A stretch of DNA of 64,000 bases from Geomonas agri (GCF_020179605.1 NZ_JAINZO010000001.1:1648799-1712798); one strand, 5' to 3'; shown: positions 1-8,370, counted from the stretch's first letter. Notes: generated by a model not told the origin, from the letters alone. Translations and numbers: made by a program.

Positions 1-5
1 GCAAT

Positions 6-39
6 AAAAAAAGGGCCCGCAGCAACGGGGCCCTTTTTC
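6..39. terminator. Bidirectional intrinsic terminator
   Basis: A GGGCCC stem with a 9-nt loop and matching GGGCCC arm is flanked by an A-run on the left and TTTTT on the right, so it could terminate transcription from either side. It lies about 115 bp beyond the stop of the leftward ferritin gene and could also serve a gene outside the window. Confidence 0.75.
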
Positions 40-101
40 TTTTCAAAATTCACCAGCTCAGCAGTGCCGCATCCAAGAAGCGTCGACGCGAAGCACCACG
101 T

Positions 102-139
102 CCCCCCCTTTTGCGAAGGGGGGACAGGGGCGATTTGGC
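102..139 (+). repeat. Intergenic palindromic repeat, family A, copy 1
   Basis: C-run, TTTTGCGAAGG-type hairpin, GGACAGGGG, then GATTTGGC. The same order recurs at 2444, 12674 (inverted) and 32291 (inverted). It lies in the spacer after the ferritin gene. It looks like a small non-coding REP-type repeat; its function is unknown. Confidence 0.6.
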
Positions 140-154
140 TCCCGGAAGCCTCCC

Positions 155-670
155 TTACGCCGCCGTAGTCGGCGGCGGCACAAACACCCTAGCCGCCAGC
201 TCTGTGTCAAGCATCAATAGCCCCTGCCCATTATCCCCGATCAGCTTCAGCTTACCGATGATATCCCTGTCGTTCTCCTCCTCCTCGATCTGCTCGGTGA
301 CGAACCACTGCAGGAAGATGTTGGTGGCGTGATCCTTTTCGGACAGGGCAAGGTCGGTGAGTCCGTTGATGGACGCAGTGATGGTAAGCTCGTGCTTCAG
401 GGTCTGTTCGAACATGTCCAGGAGGTTCTTGAACTCGGCCGGCGGGGCGTCGATCGCCTGCAGCTTCACGTGCTCGCCGCGGCTGTTGATGTAGTTGTAG
501 AATTTCATGGCGTGAACCATTTCTTCCTGGTACTGGACCATGAACCAGTTGGCACTCCCTTTGAGTCCGATGGAAGCGGCATAAGAAGACATGGATAGAT
601 AGAGGTAGGCAGAGTAAAGCTCATTATTCAGTTGGTTGTTGAGAGCGACGCACAGCTTTTGGGTCAGCAT
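155..670 (-). CDS. ftn: Ferritin (nonheme iron storage)
   Basis: A 171-aa bacterial ferritin, which oxidises Fe(II) and stores it as a mineral core in a cytoplasmic 24-mer. The N-terminal half carries the ferritin helix pattern with an early Glu (NNELYSAYLYL) and the ExxH ferroxidase motif (YQEEMVHAMKFY). The second half has the Gln/Glu-rich helix (EQIEEEENDRD). The start is the ATG at 670: AGGAGG (679-684) sits 8 nt upstream, whereas a start ten codons earlier would place that site inside the gene. The length is normal for the family. The gene appears monocistronic, with a sigma-70-like promoter at 737-764. A ferritin fits an iron-cycling bacterium. Confidence 0.93.
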   Translation of the reverse strand: MLTQKLCVALNNQLNNELYSAYLYLSMSSYAASIGLKGSANWFMVQYQEEMVHAMKFYNYINSRGEHVKLQAIDAPPAEFKNLLDMFEQTLKHELTITASINGLTDLALSEKDHATNIFLQWFVTEQIEEEENDRDIIGKLKLIGDNGQGLLMLDTELAARVFVPPPTTAA

Positions 671-736
671 CAGGTTTTCCTCCTTGAAATCAAATAGCAC
701 GTTCTCGAATTATCTTCTCAGTGTCGTTCACGTACT

Positions 737-764
737 ATGTTACCTGAGGCTGAGCCGTTGGCAA
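737..764 (-). promoter_or_regulatory. Sigma-70-like promoter of the ferritin gene
   Basis: Reading leftward there is TTGCCA (5/6 match to the -35), a 16-bp spacer and TAACAT (4/6 match to the -10), about 67 bp upstream of the ferritin ATG. No Fur-like palindrome was seen. The call rests on motif and position only. Confidence 0.4.
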
Positions 765-793
765 GCAGGGTATACGCTAGGCAGGTAGTGTGG

Positions 794-1609
794 TCAGACC
801 CGTGATTCCACCGGCCGACTGTTCCAGCCATCCAGGTAGCGTTTATACCCCTTCCGGGCTGGCGTCCTCAGGTACACGAACAAGGTGGCAAACTCCGCCA
901 TCGCCTTCAGGTAATCCGTCATGGAAACCTTGGAACCTTTGACGTCATACCATTCCTCGAGGGGGTATTCGACCCAATTGGCGCACACTTCGAGGCTAGG
1001 GGCTTCAAGCACCAGGGGAAACCTGGCCAGGACCTCGACATCGAAGGTCCATCTCACCTTGAAGGGACTGGAGAAGACAATTTTCAACGCCGTGGAATTG
1101 CGGAAGATCTTGGCGCCGCACTGGGTGTCGTAGACATTCATGCCGAGAAGCAGCGAGGCGAAAGTCGCAAAAATCCTGCCCAGGTAATGTCGCAGAGGTC
1201 TGCGCTTGATCCTCCTGCCCAGCAGTCGAACACGCGCTCCCAGCACGGCATCGACATGGCGCTTCTCCAGCACCTCGCGGAACTCGGTGATGACCTCCAG
1301 GGGGGTGGCCAGGTCCGCGTCCCAATACCCGATGTAGTCAAACGGTCCCTCGCTCGCCTCCAGGATACCGCGTCGGACCGCCTCCGCCTTGCCGCAGTTT
1401 ACCTCGAGGTCGAGCACGTCGACCTGGGCCGGGTTCTTGTCCCTGATGGAGGTGAGAATCCTGAGCGTATCGTCTCTGCTGCCGTCGTTAACGAAGAGAA
1501 AGGACAAGGAGGGATCGCTGCGCAAGGCGGCGAGGAACGAGTGCGGTTGCAGGCGCTGCGATTCGTTGTAACAGGGGACTACTATCCGTGTTTGTCGCAC
1601 AGCACCCAT
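794..1609 (-). CDS. Family 2 glycosyltransferase (dolichyl-phosphate sugar synthase-like)
   Basis: A 271-aa GT-A glycosyltransferase resembling DPM1/DPG synthases, which move a sugar from a nucleotide donor to a polyprenyl phosphate at the inner membrane. Residues 6-15 (RIVVPCYNES) begin the nucleotide-binding fold. FVNDGSRDDT follows, and DADLATP supplies the metal-binding Asp pair. No C-terminal membrane segments are evident. The start is the ATG at 1609; an in-frame extension to 1720 would overlap the upstream methyltransferase by about 140 bp and lacks family character. The chosen start still overlaps that gene's end by 28 bp, so the two are probably co-transcribed. Confidence 0.85.
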   Translation of the reverse strand: MGAVRQTRIVVPCYNESQRLQPHSFLAALRSDPSLSFLFVNDGSRDDTLRILTSIRDKNPAQVDVLDLEVNCGKAEAVRRGILEASEGPFDYIGYWDADLATPLEVITEFREVLEKRHVDAVLGARVRLLGRRIKRRPLRHYLGRIFATFASLLLGMNVYDTQCGAKIFRNSTALKIVFSSPFKVRWTFDVEVLARFPLVLEAPSLEVCANWVEYPLEEWYDVKGSKVSMTDYLKAMAEFATLFVYLRTPARKGYKRYLDGWNSRPVESRV

Positions 1610-2319
1610 CCTGTCAGGCCCGGTATCTTGATACCCAACCGGCCTGCGGCAAGGAGAATCTTGTTGTCCAGCTTGAGAGCCAAGTGGATCAGGGAGGTAA
1701 GCAAAGGCCCTTTGCGCCAATGCCCCACCCCTTCTGAAGAGTCGGCGGATTTGAGCACCTTGAACAGCACCAGCTTTGGCAGCAGCAACGAGAAGAAGAG
1801 GTAACCGCAGCGGCGGGATGTCAGCCCGGCCTCCTCGACCACCCGCAGTAACTGTGGCAGGCTATAGCGCCGGTAGTGCCCCAGGAAGTAATCGTGCCCG
1901 CTAAAGATGGCCTGAAACGCCGGTACCGTGATCAGGACCAGCCCTTTGCCCGCCACGTGGCGCTCGACGATGCCGGCAAGAAAGGAGTGATCAGTTTGGA
2001 CATGCTCCATCACGTCCAGCAGCAGCACCAGGTCGAAGCTCGATTCATCGGGCAACTCCTTCCGGAAGTCGATCCCCCCCTTGGTGGCGGAGAACTCGGC
2101 AATCTGCTGATCGGAAAGGTTGGTATCCACCGCCGTGATCTTCAGACCCGGGATCTCTTTGCCAAGGCTCTCCGCGATAAAACCGTCGCCGCACCCAATA
2201 TCGAGGACTCGCATTCCCGGTGTCAGGAAGTCGGACAGAATCTCCAGCAAGGCATCCCGCCGGGAAGTTTCCCAAGGATGTCTGTTCCGATTGTCGGTCC
2301 GTGCCTCTTTCAGGTCCAT
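1582..2319 (-). CDS. Class I SAM-dependent methyltransferase
   Basis: A 245-aa methyltransferase. Motif I is VLDIGCGDGF near residue 40, an acidic residue follows at the end of strand 2 (AVDTN), and motif IV-like LVLLLDVMEHVQTD resembles UbiG/Methyltransf_11 enzymes. The C-terminal third is hydrophobic (YLFFSLLLPKLVLFKVL), suggesting membrane association. The substrate is unknown; pairing with a polyprenyl-phosphate glycosyltransferase suggests a lipid or glycan acceptor. It is the first gene of a two-gene leftward unit, and its 3' end overlaps the glycosyltransferase start. Confidence 0.82.
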   Translation of the reverse strand: MDLKEARTDNRNRHPWETSRRDALLEILSDFLTPGMRVLDIGCGDGFIAESLGKEIPGLKITAVDTNLSDQQIAEFSATKGGIDFRKELPDESSFDLVLLLDVMEHVQTDHSFLAGIVERHVAGKGLVLITVPAFQAIFSGHDYFLGHYRRYSLPQLLRVVEEAGLTSRRCGYLFFSLLLPKLVLFKVLKSADSSEGVGHWRKGPLLTSLIHLALKLDNKILLAAGRLGIKIPGLTGWVLCDKHG

Positions 2320-2443
2320 CCGCCGTTACCACGCCTTTGCCGACAGTTTAAGATTGCGCCAATGTCTCACATCGCCATTACATAGTCAACTTTGAATGCA
2401 GCCGGCAACTGCTCCAGTCAAAGCGTCGCACATGCCACGGTAT

Positions 2444-2480
2444 CCCCTTTGCGAAGGAGGGACAGGAGGGATGATTTGCC
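2444..2480 (+). repeat. Intergenic palindromic repeat, family A, copy 2
   Basis: CCCCTTTGCGAAGGAGGGAC, then AGGAGGGATGATTTGCC. It closely matches copy 1 and lies in the 206-bp spacer between the methyltransferase and slipin genes. CCCTTTGCGAAGG can form a short hairpin. Confidence 0.6.
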
Positions 2481-2525
2481 TCTTTTTAGTCTGCTTTTAA
2501 CTTGCCACCCCGCCCCTCCAATCCC

Positions 2526-3287
2526 CTATGTCCCCATCTTATCAATAAACATCTTAATCAAGTCGATAGGCACCGGGAAGATGGTGGTGGAGTTTTTTTC
2601 CGCCGCGATCTCCGTCAACGTCTGCAAGTACCGCAACTGCAGCGACATCGGCTCGTTCCCCATGATGGTCGCCGCCTGCGCCAGTTTCTCCGAGGCCTGC
2701 AACTCGCCCTCAGCGTGGATGACCTTGGCGCGCCGCTCGCGCTCGGCCTCCGCCTGCCTGGCGATGGCTCGCTGCATCTCCTGCGGCAGGTCGATGTTCT
2801 TCACCTCGACCGTGGAGACCTTCACCCCCCAGGGCTCAGTCTGCCGGTCCAGGATCTCCTGGAGTTCCTTGTTGATCTTCTCGCGGTTGGCGAGGAGTTC
2901 GTCCAGGTCAACCTGCCCGAGCACGCTCCTGAGCGTCGTCTGGGAAAGCTGGCTGGTGGCGTACAGGTAGTTCTCCATCTCGACCACCGCCCGCACAGCA
3001 TCCACCACGCGGAAGTAGATGACCGCGGAAACCTTCACGGTGACGTTGTCGTGGGTGATCACGTCCTGGGAGGGAACGTCCATGGCCACGATGCGCAGCG
3101 AAACGCGTACCAGCCGGTCGATGCCGGGAATGATCAGCACGAGACCAGGGCCGCGTACCTTTTTAACCCGCCCCAGCCGGAACAGTACCCCCCGCTCGTA
3201 TTCAGGGAGGATGCGGATTGCATTGGCCAAGAAAGCCACGATGAAAAACAGGACGATAAGCACCGGAAACAGGTTCACGACGTTCAT
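2526..3287 (-). CDS. Slipin (stomatin-like SPFH/band 7 protein)
   Basis: A 253-aa SPFH protein. A single N-terminal hydrophobic segment (about residues 5-23) is followed by the slipin signature ([16 protein letters not shown]), the band 7 core, and a charged Glu/Ala/Arg-rich coiled coil ([19 protein letters not shown]). Slipins oligomerise on membranes, organise microdomains and often pair with an NfeD partner and a protease. No NfeD gene is adjacent, so this looks like an orphan slipin. GGAG lies just upstream of the ATG, and the length is typical. Confidence 0.92.
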   Translation of the reverse strand: MNVVNLFPVLIVLFFIVAFLANAIRILPEYERGVLFRLGRVKKVRGPGLVLIIPGIDRLVRVSLRIVAMDVPSQDVITHDNVTVKVSAVIYFRVVDAVRAVVEMENYLYATSQLSQTTLRSVLGQVDLDELLANREKINKELQEILDRQTEPWGVKVSTVEVKNIDLPQEMQRAIARQAEAERERRAKVIHAEGELQASEKLAQAATIMGNEPMSLQLRYLQTLTEIAAEKNSTTIFPVPIDLIKMFIDKMGT

Positions 3288-3429
3288 GATTTCCTCCGCG
3301 GATACTGCTTAATAAAGGGCGATAAACCCGCGTAAGTATATCGGAACAAGGCTTTACGTCAAATATGCATATTGCCAAATGCTTTCATCCATGTTATTGA
3401 AGAAATCTCTAACACTGGGAACTCACCGA

Positions 3430-4806
3430 ATGAAACCCACCATAAAAATACTGCTCATAGAAGACGACGACGGCAGCCGCGAGGCGATGCTCATCTTGCT
3501 CAAGGCGAGCGGCTTTGCCATCAAGGGGTGCTCCAGCGGCAAGGAAGGCCTGGACCAGTTGGCCGGCGAGCCGTTCGACATCGTCATCAGCGACCTGTTT
3601 CTGCCCGACATGAACGGCATCGACATCCTGACCCGGGTGAAGCAGGACTCCCCGCACACCGAAGTCATCCTGGTCACCGGTCACGGTTCCGCCGAGACCG
3701 CGGTGCAGGCGATGAAGAAAGGTGCCTACGACTACATCACCAAGCCCCTCAACATCGAAGAGCTGCGCATCATCATCGACAAGGCCGTCGAGAAAGGGCA
3801 GCTGTTAAGCGAAAACGTCTACCTCAAGAAGCAGTTGCAGGACAAGTACGAGTTCGCCAATATTATCGGTAACTCGCAGGCCATGCAGCAGCTCTTCTCG
3901 CGCATGAAGCGGATCATCAAGACCGACTCCACCGTCCTCATCCTGGGCGAATCCGGTACCGGCAAGGAGCTGGTCGCCAAGGCGATCCATTTCAACGGCA
4001 ACAGAAAGGACAAGCCGTTCATTGCCGTCAACTGCTCCGCCATCCCCGAGAATCTCCTGGAGAGCGAACTGTTCGGTCACGTAAAGGGAGCCTTCACCGG
4101 TGCGGTAAAGGAAAAGGTAGGTAAGTTCGAGGCCGCCAACTACGGCACCATTTTCCTCGACGAGATCGGCACCCTCCCGATGCACCTGCAGACCAAGCTG
4201 CTGCGTGTGCTCCAGGAGCAGGAAGTCGAGCGCGTCGGTTCCAACAAGCAGATAAAACTCGACGTGCGTGTCATCTCCGCTACCAACGTGAACCTCGAGG
4301 AAGAAGTCGCGCGCGGCAATTTCCGTGAGGACCTTTTTTACCGACTCAACGTGATCCCGGTTCTCATTCCTCCGCTGCGCGAGCGTATCGAGGACATCCT
4401 CCCCCTCACCCGTCACTTCCTGGCGAAGAACTGCCACTCCATGCAGCGTCCCATCATGCACCTCGACAAAGAGGCGTTGGAGGCGTTGGAGGCGTATCCC
4501 TGGAACGGCAACGTGCGCGAATTGGAGAACATCATGGAGCGTATCGTTGCGCTCACCGAAGGCGATGTTATTACCCTGCGCGACCTACCCGCCAACATCG
4601 CCAAGAACTACCAGGAAGGCGCCCACTCCGTCAGCGTCACCCCCGCCGGTATCGACATGGTGCAGGCCATCAGTGAGATTGAAAAGCGCATGATCGGCGA
4701 AGCCTTGCAGTTATCCGGCGGCGTCAAAGCCCGCGCCGCCGCGATGCTCAGCATCAACCGCACCACCCTGGTCGAAAAGATGCGCCGCCTCGGCATGCCG
4801 CTGTAG
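3430..4806 (+). CDS. Sigma-54-dependent response regulator (NtrC family)
   Basis: A 458-aa three-domain activator. The receiver (about 4-120) has acidic pocket E11-D12-D13, phospho-acceptor D55 and K105. The AAA+ core (about 143-380) has Walker A GESGTGKE at 173-180 and the sigma-54-contact loop GAFTGA at 220-225. A Fis-type helix-turn-helix lies at the C-terminus (about 425-458). It should activate sigma-54 promoters after phosphorylation, but no histidine kinase gene is adjacent, so the partner is unknown. The start is the ATG at 3430, where the receiver fold begins; an upstream in-frame ATG at 3379 adds 17 unconserved-looking residues. Confidence 0.93.
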   Translation: MKPTIKILLIEDDDGSREAMLILLKASGFAIKGCSSGKEGLDQLAGEPFDIVISDLFLPDMNGIDILTRVKQDSPHTEVILVTGHGSAETAVQAMKKGAYDYITKPLNIEELRIIIDKAVEKGQLLSENVYLKKQLQDKYEFANIIGNSQAMQQLFSRMKRIIKTDSTVLILGESGTGKELVAKAIHFNGNRKDKPFIAVNCSAIPENLLESELFGHVKGAFTGAVKEKVGKFEAANYGTIFLDEIGTLPMHLQTKLLRVLQEQEVERVGSNKQIKLDVRVISATNVNLEEEVARGNFREDLFYRLNVIPVLIPPLRERIEDILPLTRHFLAKNCHSMQRPIMHLDKEALEALEAYPWNGNVRELENIMERIVALTEGDVITLRDLPANIAKNYQEGAHSVSVTPAGIDMVQAISEIEKRMIGEALQLSGGVKARAAAMLSINRTTLVEKMRRLGMPL

Positions 4807-4884
4807 ACCGGCCCCGTCGCCGCGCGCTGCCGATTGCGGTTGTTTTTGAGGTTCACTCCTCCCCGCTACCGCCCTGAAACATCG

Positions 4885-4956
4885 GAGGGACGTTGCTGAG
4901 ATTTTGAGATTTACAAGCGCAACAAAGACAGAAAGTCAAAATCTCGGCAACGTCCC
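4885..4956. repeat. Imperfect inverted repeat, REP/MITE-like
   Basis: A 21-bp arm at 4887-4907 (GGGACGTTGCTGAG then ATTTTGA) is matched by its reverse complement at 4936-4956 with one mismatch, around a 28-bp centre. The GGGACGTTG edge resembles REP sequences mobilised by RAYT (IS200-like) transposases, but no transposase is present in the window. It fills the spacer between the convergent response regulator and Cys-rich protein genes and may act as a transcription barrier. Confidence 0.65.
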
Positions 4957-4986
4957 CCACTCATTTAACTTCGCGCGGAAAGCTTA

Positions 4987-5328
4987 TTAGCGGGAGGAGG
5001 AGCCTTGCCTGACGGAGGGAATCCCCACTCCAATGGCGCCGATGGCCCGCGTCCCTATAGCCGCAGTACCTAAACAGCCGGTGATTTCTCCGTTCCTGAT
5101 CACCCACACTCCCTGCTGGGGAACTTCAACCTGACACACCATACCCATCGCTACGCTGCAGTCGCCAGCACTGAAGTTGACGCTATGGTCTACCTGGCCG
5201 TTGTACGAGCAGTCGCATTCACAATGGAACGTTTGCTGCTTTGGTAGAGCCAGCCCCTGACTGGTTCCCCCCAATATGACGCTCACCCCCAAACACCCCA
5301 CCACACACGTTTTTGAAAGTAGCCGCAT
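4987..5328 (-). CDS. Small exported cysteine-rich protein, unknown function
   Basis: A 113-aa protein. It has a classical signal peptide (MRLLSKTCVV...GLA, cleavage near residue 27), then a mature region of about 85 aa with six cysteines: three clustered in HCECDCSYNG, then one each in GDCS, MVCQ and TGCL. The tail is Gly/Ile/Ala-rich and ends in SRQG-type polar residues. GAGGAGG 6-7 nt upstream of the ATG supports the start. The Cys pattern suggests disulfides or metal binding in the periplasm, but no family is recognised. It is monocistronic and convergent with the response regulator gene. Confidence 0.7.
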   Translation of the reverse strand: MRLLSKTCVVGCLGVSVILGGTSQGLALPKQQTFHCECDCSYNGQVDHSVNFSAGDCSVAMGMVCQVEVPQQGVWVIRNGEITGCLGTAAIGTRAIGAIGVGIPSVRQGSSSR

Positions 5329-5509
5329 TGCGTACCTCCTCTAGGTTAGGTGATAATCTCATATGCAACTGGAGACACTACTGCAAAATTAACAATCGTC
5401 AATGTTGCAAAAAGGTTTTCTGCTGCCTCGGGGGCTAGAGGGGACGTGCTTGCGTTGACACTAAGAATGGGCTACATTTCCCAAACTTCATGCTGTGAGA
5501 GGTATCTCC

Positions 5510-6160
5510 GTGTTCTCAGTTCTTTTGACTATCTGGCTACTTTACGCCGCTATTCTTCTTAGCCCAGGTGCCAACACCCTTTTAATAACACAACTGGCCG
5601 CCAGCGAGCAGGGCCGCTCTGCATGCGTTGCCGCACTCGGAGTTGCCTTAGGCTCTACACTCTGGTGCGTCAGTGCGGTGTTCGGAATCCACGTAATCTT
5701 CGTGGTTTTCCCGGCGATGCGGTTGACGCTGCAGGTAGGAGGCGGCATCTACCTCCTCTACATCGCCAGCCGCCTCTGGCGTGCGTCCTCGGGAGCAATG
5801 ACTCGGATGGAGCTGCGTGCCTCTAAAAGTGCTATCGCCGCATTCCGCCTCGGATTTCTTACCAACATGACCAACCCGAAAGCGGCCTTGTTCTTTGGCA
5901 GCATCTTCGCGGCGTCGTTCCCTGCAACTCCAAGCAGGGCCCTGCAAGTAGCCGTGATCGTAATGGTCATGGTGAGTTCGAGCTGCTATCACCTGTTTCT
6001 AGCGTACTTGTTTTCCCGCGACAAGGTACGAGCCGGTTACGCACGGTCGCGCGGCACGTTCAACCGCATCGCAGCGGTAGCCGTCAGCTCCCTGGGGCTT
6101 GGGTTGCTGGTAGCCACCTTAAGAGAGGCACGCCACCAGTTCTTCGCGCCGTCCACTTGA
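5510..6160 (+). CDS. LysE/RhtB family exporter
   Basis: A 216-aa inner-membrane exporter of the LysE/RhtB superfamily, which expels amino acids or related small metabolites. The first helix ends in LSPGAN, the family hallmark. Later segments include the conserved LGFLTNMTNPKAALFF block. About six hydrophobic segments are present. The GTG at 5510 is preferred because AGAGG lies 8 nt upstream; an in-frame GTG at 5495 is possible but has no ribosome site. The acetyltransferase gene follows after 13 bp, so the pair may jointly detoxify or export an amino-acid-like compound. Confidence 0.85.
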   Translation: MFSVLLTIWLLYAAILLSPGANTLLITQLAASEQGRSACVAALGVALGSTLWCVSAVFGIHVIFVVFPAMRLTLQVGGGIYLLYIASRLWRASSGAMTRMELRASKSAIAAFRLGFLTNMTNPKAALFFGSIFAASFPATPSRALQVAVIVMVMVSSSCYHLFLAYLFSRDKVRAGYARSRGTFNRIAAVAVSSLGLGLLVATLREARHQFFAPST

Positions 6161-6173
6161 CCTGAGGAATCAC

Positions 6174-6704
6174 ATGAGTGAACAGAATGTAGTGCGCTGC
6201 AGCTTTGAGCGACACGGGGATGCGATACTGGATATTTTCAATGATGCGATCGTGCACTCGACTGCGCTCTACGAGTACCAGCCGCGGACACGGCAATTCA
6301 TGCAAAACTGGTTCGAGACCAAACGGTCGGCGGGGTTCCCGATTATCGGTATCGAGGACTGCAACGGGGTGCTGCTGGCATTTGGCAGTTACGGCACATT
6401 CCGCGCTTTCCCCGCTTTCAAGTACACGGTGGAACACTCGGTATATGTGCACAAGGACCATCGCGGACGCGGCCTTGGCCGGTCCGTGATGCAGGAGTTA
6501 ATAGCAGCGGCGCGCGGCAACGGGATGCATGCCATGATAGGCGGCATCGACGCCACCAACACCGGCAGCATTGCACTGCACGAGCAACTCGGCTTCAAAC
6601 ACGTCGGTACCCTGCCCCAGGTCGGCTTCAAGTTCGGCAAGTGGCTCGACCTCGCCTTCTATCAGCTGCTGCTCGATACCCCCGCCCACCCAATCGACGG
6701 CTGA
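6174..6704 (+). CDS. GNAT N-acetyltransferase (phosphinothricin/methionine-sulfone type)
   Basis: A 176-aa GNAT enzyme transferring acetyl from acetyl-CoA to an amine. The acetyl-CoA loop is HKDHRGRGLGRSV, followed by GGIDATNTGSIALHEQLGF, the pattern of the PAT/YncA subgroup that acetylates phosphinothricin, methionine sulfone or related amino acids. The N-terminal INDAIVHSTALYEY-like stretch also fits PAT enzymes. It starts 13 bp after the LysE exporter, with a GAGGAAT ribosome site. The natural substrate cannot be read from sequence. Confidence 0.85.
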   Translation: MSEQNVVRCSFERHGDAILDIFNDAIVHSTALYEYQPRTRQFMQNWFETKRSAGFPIIGIEDCNGVLLAFGSYGTFRAFPAFKYTVEHSVYVHKDHRGRGLGRSVMQELIAAARGNGMHAMIGGIDATNTGSIALHEQLGFKHVGTLPQVGFKFGKWLDLAFYQLLLDTPAHPIDG

Positions 6705-6723
6705 ACAATTTCGACCGGCTCTA

Positions 6724-7080
6724 TCAGCTCGGAGGCGCTTCCTCCGGTTTCCGCTGCCAGGGCCAGTGGCCTTCAAGCTCTACTTGCAAGGCCATGCTCA
6801 AAAAGGTCCGAATAACAACTATAACGCCCAGAACTAACACCCCTCCCAGGGTGGGGGTTACGGCAACGGTGCGGATGATGTCCGCTGCAACAAGAAATTC
6901 CAGGCCGAGCAGGATCCCCCGTCCGAGGTCCTGACGCAACTGCTTAAATCCGTCCTCGACCCTACGACCTTGGACGGCATACCTGGTTACCGCCACCACT
7001 AGACCGACACAAATGGCTATCACACCTGCCCCGTCGATAACGACGCCAACCGTCTCGGCAACCTCCTTGAAAGTTAGCAT
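6724..7080 (-). CDS. DUF1622 family membrane protein
   Basis: A 118-aa protein with three predicted membrane helices (about 12-35, 55-75, 80-98). The conserved core reads GRGILLGLEFLVAADIIRTV, diagnostic of DUF1622, whose function is not established. The C-terminus is a short cytoplasmic Pro/Glu-rich tail. AAGAGG precedes the ATG. It is convergent with the acetyltransferase gene and stands alone. Confidence 0.82.
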   Translation of the reverse strand: MLTFKEVAETVGVVIDGAGVIAICVGLVVAVTRYAVQGRRVEDGFKQLRQDLGRGILLGLEFLVAADIIRTVAVTPTLGGVLVLGVIVVIRTFLSMALQVELEGHWPWQRKPEEAPPS

Positions 7081-7100
7081 AGAACCTCTTATGTAAGAGC

Positions 7101-7571
7101 TTGTTTGGATCGCTTGGCGAGGTTTTGCGTCGGTACGGGTTGCGGGCCCGCCTCACTCATGTACTTATTCTAATTTTATCAGAACTTTCCGCAAGGGCCA
7201 CCACAGAGAAACGAGACCTCCTGGTTAGGAGACGCGACCTCCTAGTTAAAGAACGCGACCTCCTCGTTAAGGGACACGACTTCCTCGTTAAGGGACACGA
7301 CTTCCTCGTTAGGGGACACGACCTCCTCGTTAGGGGAAGCGACCTCCTAGTTAGGGGAAGCGACCTCCTAGTTAGGGGACACGACAACCTAGTTAGGGAA
7401 CGCGACCTCCTAGTTAGGGAACGCGACCTCCTAGTTAGGGGACGCGACCTCCTAGTTAGGGGACCCGACCTCCTAGTTAGGGGACACGACCTCCTAGTTA
7501 GGGGTCAGGACCTCCTAGTTAGGGGTCAGGACATCCTAGTTAGGAGACACGAACTCCTGGTTAGGGCGTAA
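7101..7571 (+). CDS. Possible ORF through the 21-bp repeat array (heptapeptide repeat protein)
   Basis: An open frame of 156 codons whose residues 37-155 are 17 heptads of the form (G/E)(R/H/S)DLLVR. The 36-residue leader has a hydrophobic patch (LTHVLILIL). Reasons for doubt are the lack of a clear ribosome site at 7101, the use of CTA and AGG codons that nearby genes use sparingly, and the fact that a 21-bp unit keeps several frames open automatically. The region may be a non-coding minisatellite instead. Confidence 0.25.
   Translation: MFGSLGEVLRRYGLRARLTHVLILILSELSARATTEKRDLLVRRRDLLVKERDLLVKGHDFLVKGHDFLVRGHDLLVRGSDLLVRGSDLLVRGHDNLVRERDLLVRERDLLVRGRDLLVRGPDLLVRGHDLLVRGQDLLVRGQDILVRRHELLVRA
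7209..7565 (+). repeat. Minisatellite: 17 tandem copies of a 21-bp unit
   Basis: Seventeen head-to-tail units with the consensus GACCTCCTAGTTAGGGGACG plus one base. No unit has an indel. Central units are nearly identical and outer units have diverged. Each unit contains CCTAGTTAGG, an inverted repeat (CCTA-GT-TAGG). The 21-bp period equals two helical turns, so every palindrome faces the same side of the helix. The spacing is fixed and there are no distinct spacers, so it is not a CRISPR array. Confidence 0.95.
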
Positions 7572-7673
7572 GTACATTAATGAGGGGGAAGGAATTTTTT
7601 TTGGTTGTGAGTTAGGAACCAGCTTGGATGCGCTGGTACAACCATTGAGGCGCGTGGTTGGAAGAAAACGGAA

Positions 7674-7698
7674 CGAGGGTGCCTTGGTGGCACCCTCG
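7674..7698 (-). terminator. Hairpin terminator after the minus-strand gene at 7717
   Basis: A perfect 10-bp stem CGAGGGTGCC / GGCACCCTCG with a 5-nt loop lies 19 bp beyond the stop. Read leftward it is followed by TTCCGTTTTC, a moderately T-rich tract. Confidence 0.65.
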
Positions 7699-7716
7699 CT
7701 GGATGTGGAAGGAACG

Positions 7717-8370
7717 TCAGGAGATCAGGACACTGGTGATTGAAGACCAGGGACCGGGGCCATCGGGACCGTGTTGTCTCATCCTGAAGAAGGTGTTCAC
7801 CGGGTCCAGGTTATCCAAGACCATGTTTCTGGCATCCGGGAACATGGATTTGTGAAACCAATCCGACTCGACCGCAGGATCCTTGGTGTTGATGTGAATC
7901 TCGTAGTTATAGGCGCCATGCACAGGACTTGCGCTAGCCATAGCCTTTCTCGGTTCACCGGAATTGGTGACAGTAAAATCGGCAGAAGCGGTAAGAGCAA
8001 CCTTGGCCCTGCGGAAACTTCTACGCTCCTGAGCGATGTTAAAACCGGTGGTGTACAAGGCATCGGGATTCCGCATCGACACCGCTTCCAGGAACGAGGC
8101 CATCTCATCGAGGAGGGCTATGACCTCTTCTATAAGTTTGTCCCGCTCGCGGATCAGAAGCCGATCGCCATTACTAGCCAGACGGTAGGCTGTCACCAAC
8201 GCCGTCACCAGTTCTACGATCTTTTGCAGGAGCGCGGCATTGCCCCCCCAAACCGAATCGGGGTAGTTCTTGTTGCCAATCAGGCTAAGCTGCACCTTCT
8301 GTGAAAATGCGAGAAATTCTTTCGGACCAAACCGGTGATAGTCCCTCTTTATCCTCCTTTGCATGACCAT
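7717..8370 (-). CDS. Conserved hypothetical protein with helical N-terminal half
   Basis: A 217-aa protein with no signal peptide. Residues about 35-95 look helical (LLQKIVELVTALVTAYRLA, then RERDKLIEEVIALLDEMASFLEAV). The C-terminal half looks beta-rich (AYNYEIHIN...PWSSITSVLIS) and recalls a fibronectin-III-like module, but this is weak. The start is the ATG at 8370, with AAAGGAGG 5-10 nt upstream; an upstream in-frame ATG at 8406 lacks this. A strong hairpin follows the stop. The short RERDKLIEE stretch resembles the heptads of the adjacent repeat array, which may be coincidence. No function is assigned. Confidence 0.7.
   Translation of the reverse strand: MVMQRRIKRDYHRFGPKEFLAFSQKVQLSLIGNKNYPDSVWGGNAALLQKIVELVTALVTAYRLASNGDRLLIRERDKLIEEVIALLDEMASFLEAVSMRNPDALYTTGFNIAQERRSFRRAKVALTASADFTVTNSGEPRKAMASASPVHGAYNYEIHINTKDPAVESDWFHKSMFPDARNMVLDNLDPVNTFFRMRQHGPDGPGPWSSITSVLIS

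Noticed and set aside
5455-5483. Sigma-70 promoter of the lysE gene
   Set aside because: TTGACA is perfect, but the only -10-like sequence (TACATT) is 12 bp away, too close for a standard promoter.
7157-7387. Minus-strand 76-codon frame with PLTRRS repeats
   Set aside because: It is the reverse reading of the 21-bp tandem array, kept open because the unit is a multiple of three.
7209-7565. CRISPR array
   Set aside because: Units are contiguous with no distinct spacers, and no cas genes are in the window.
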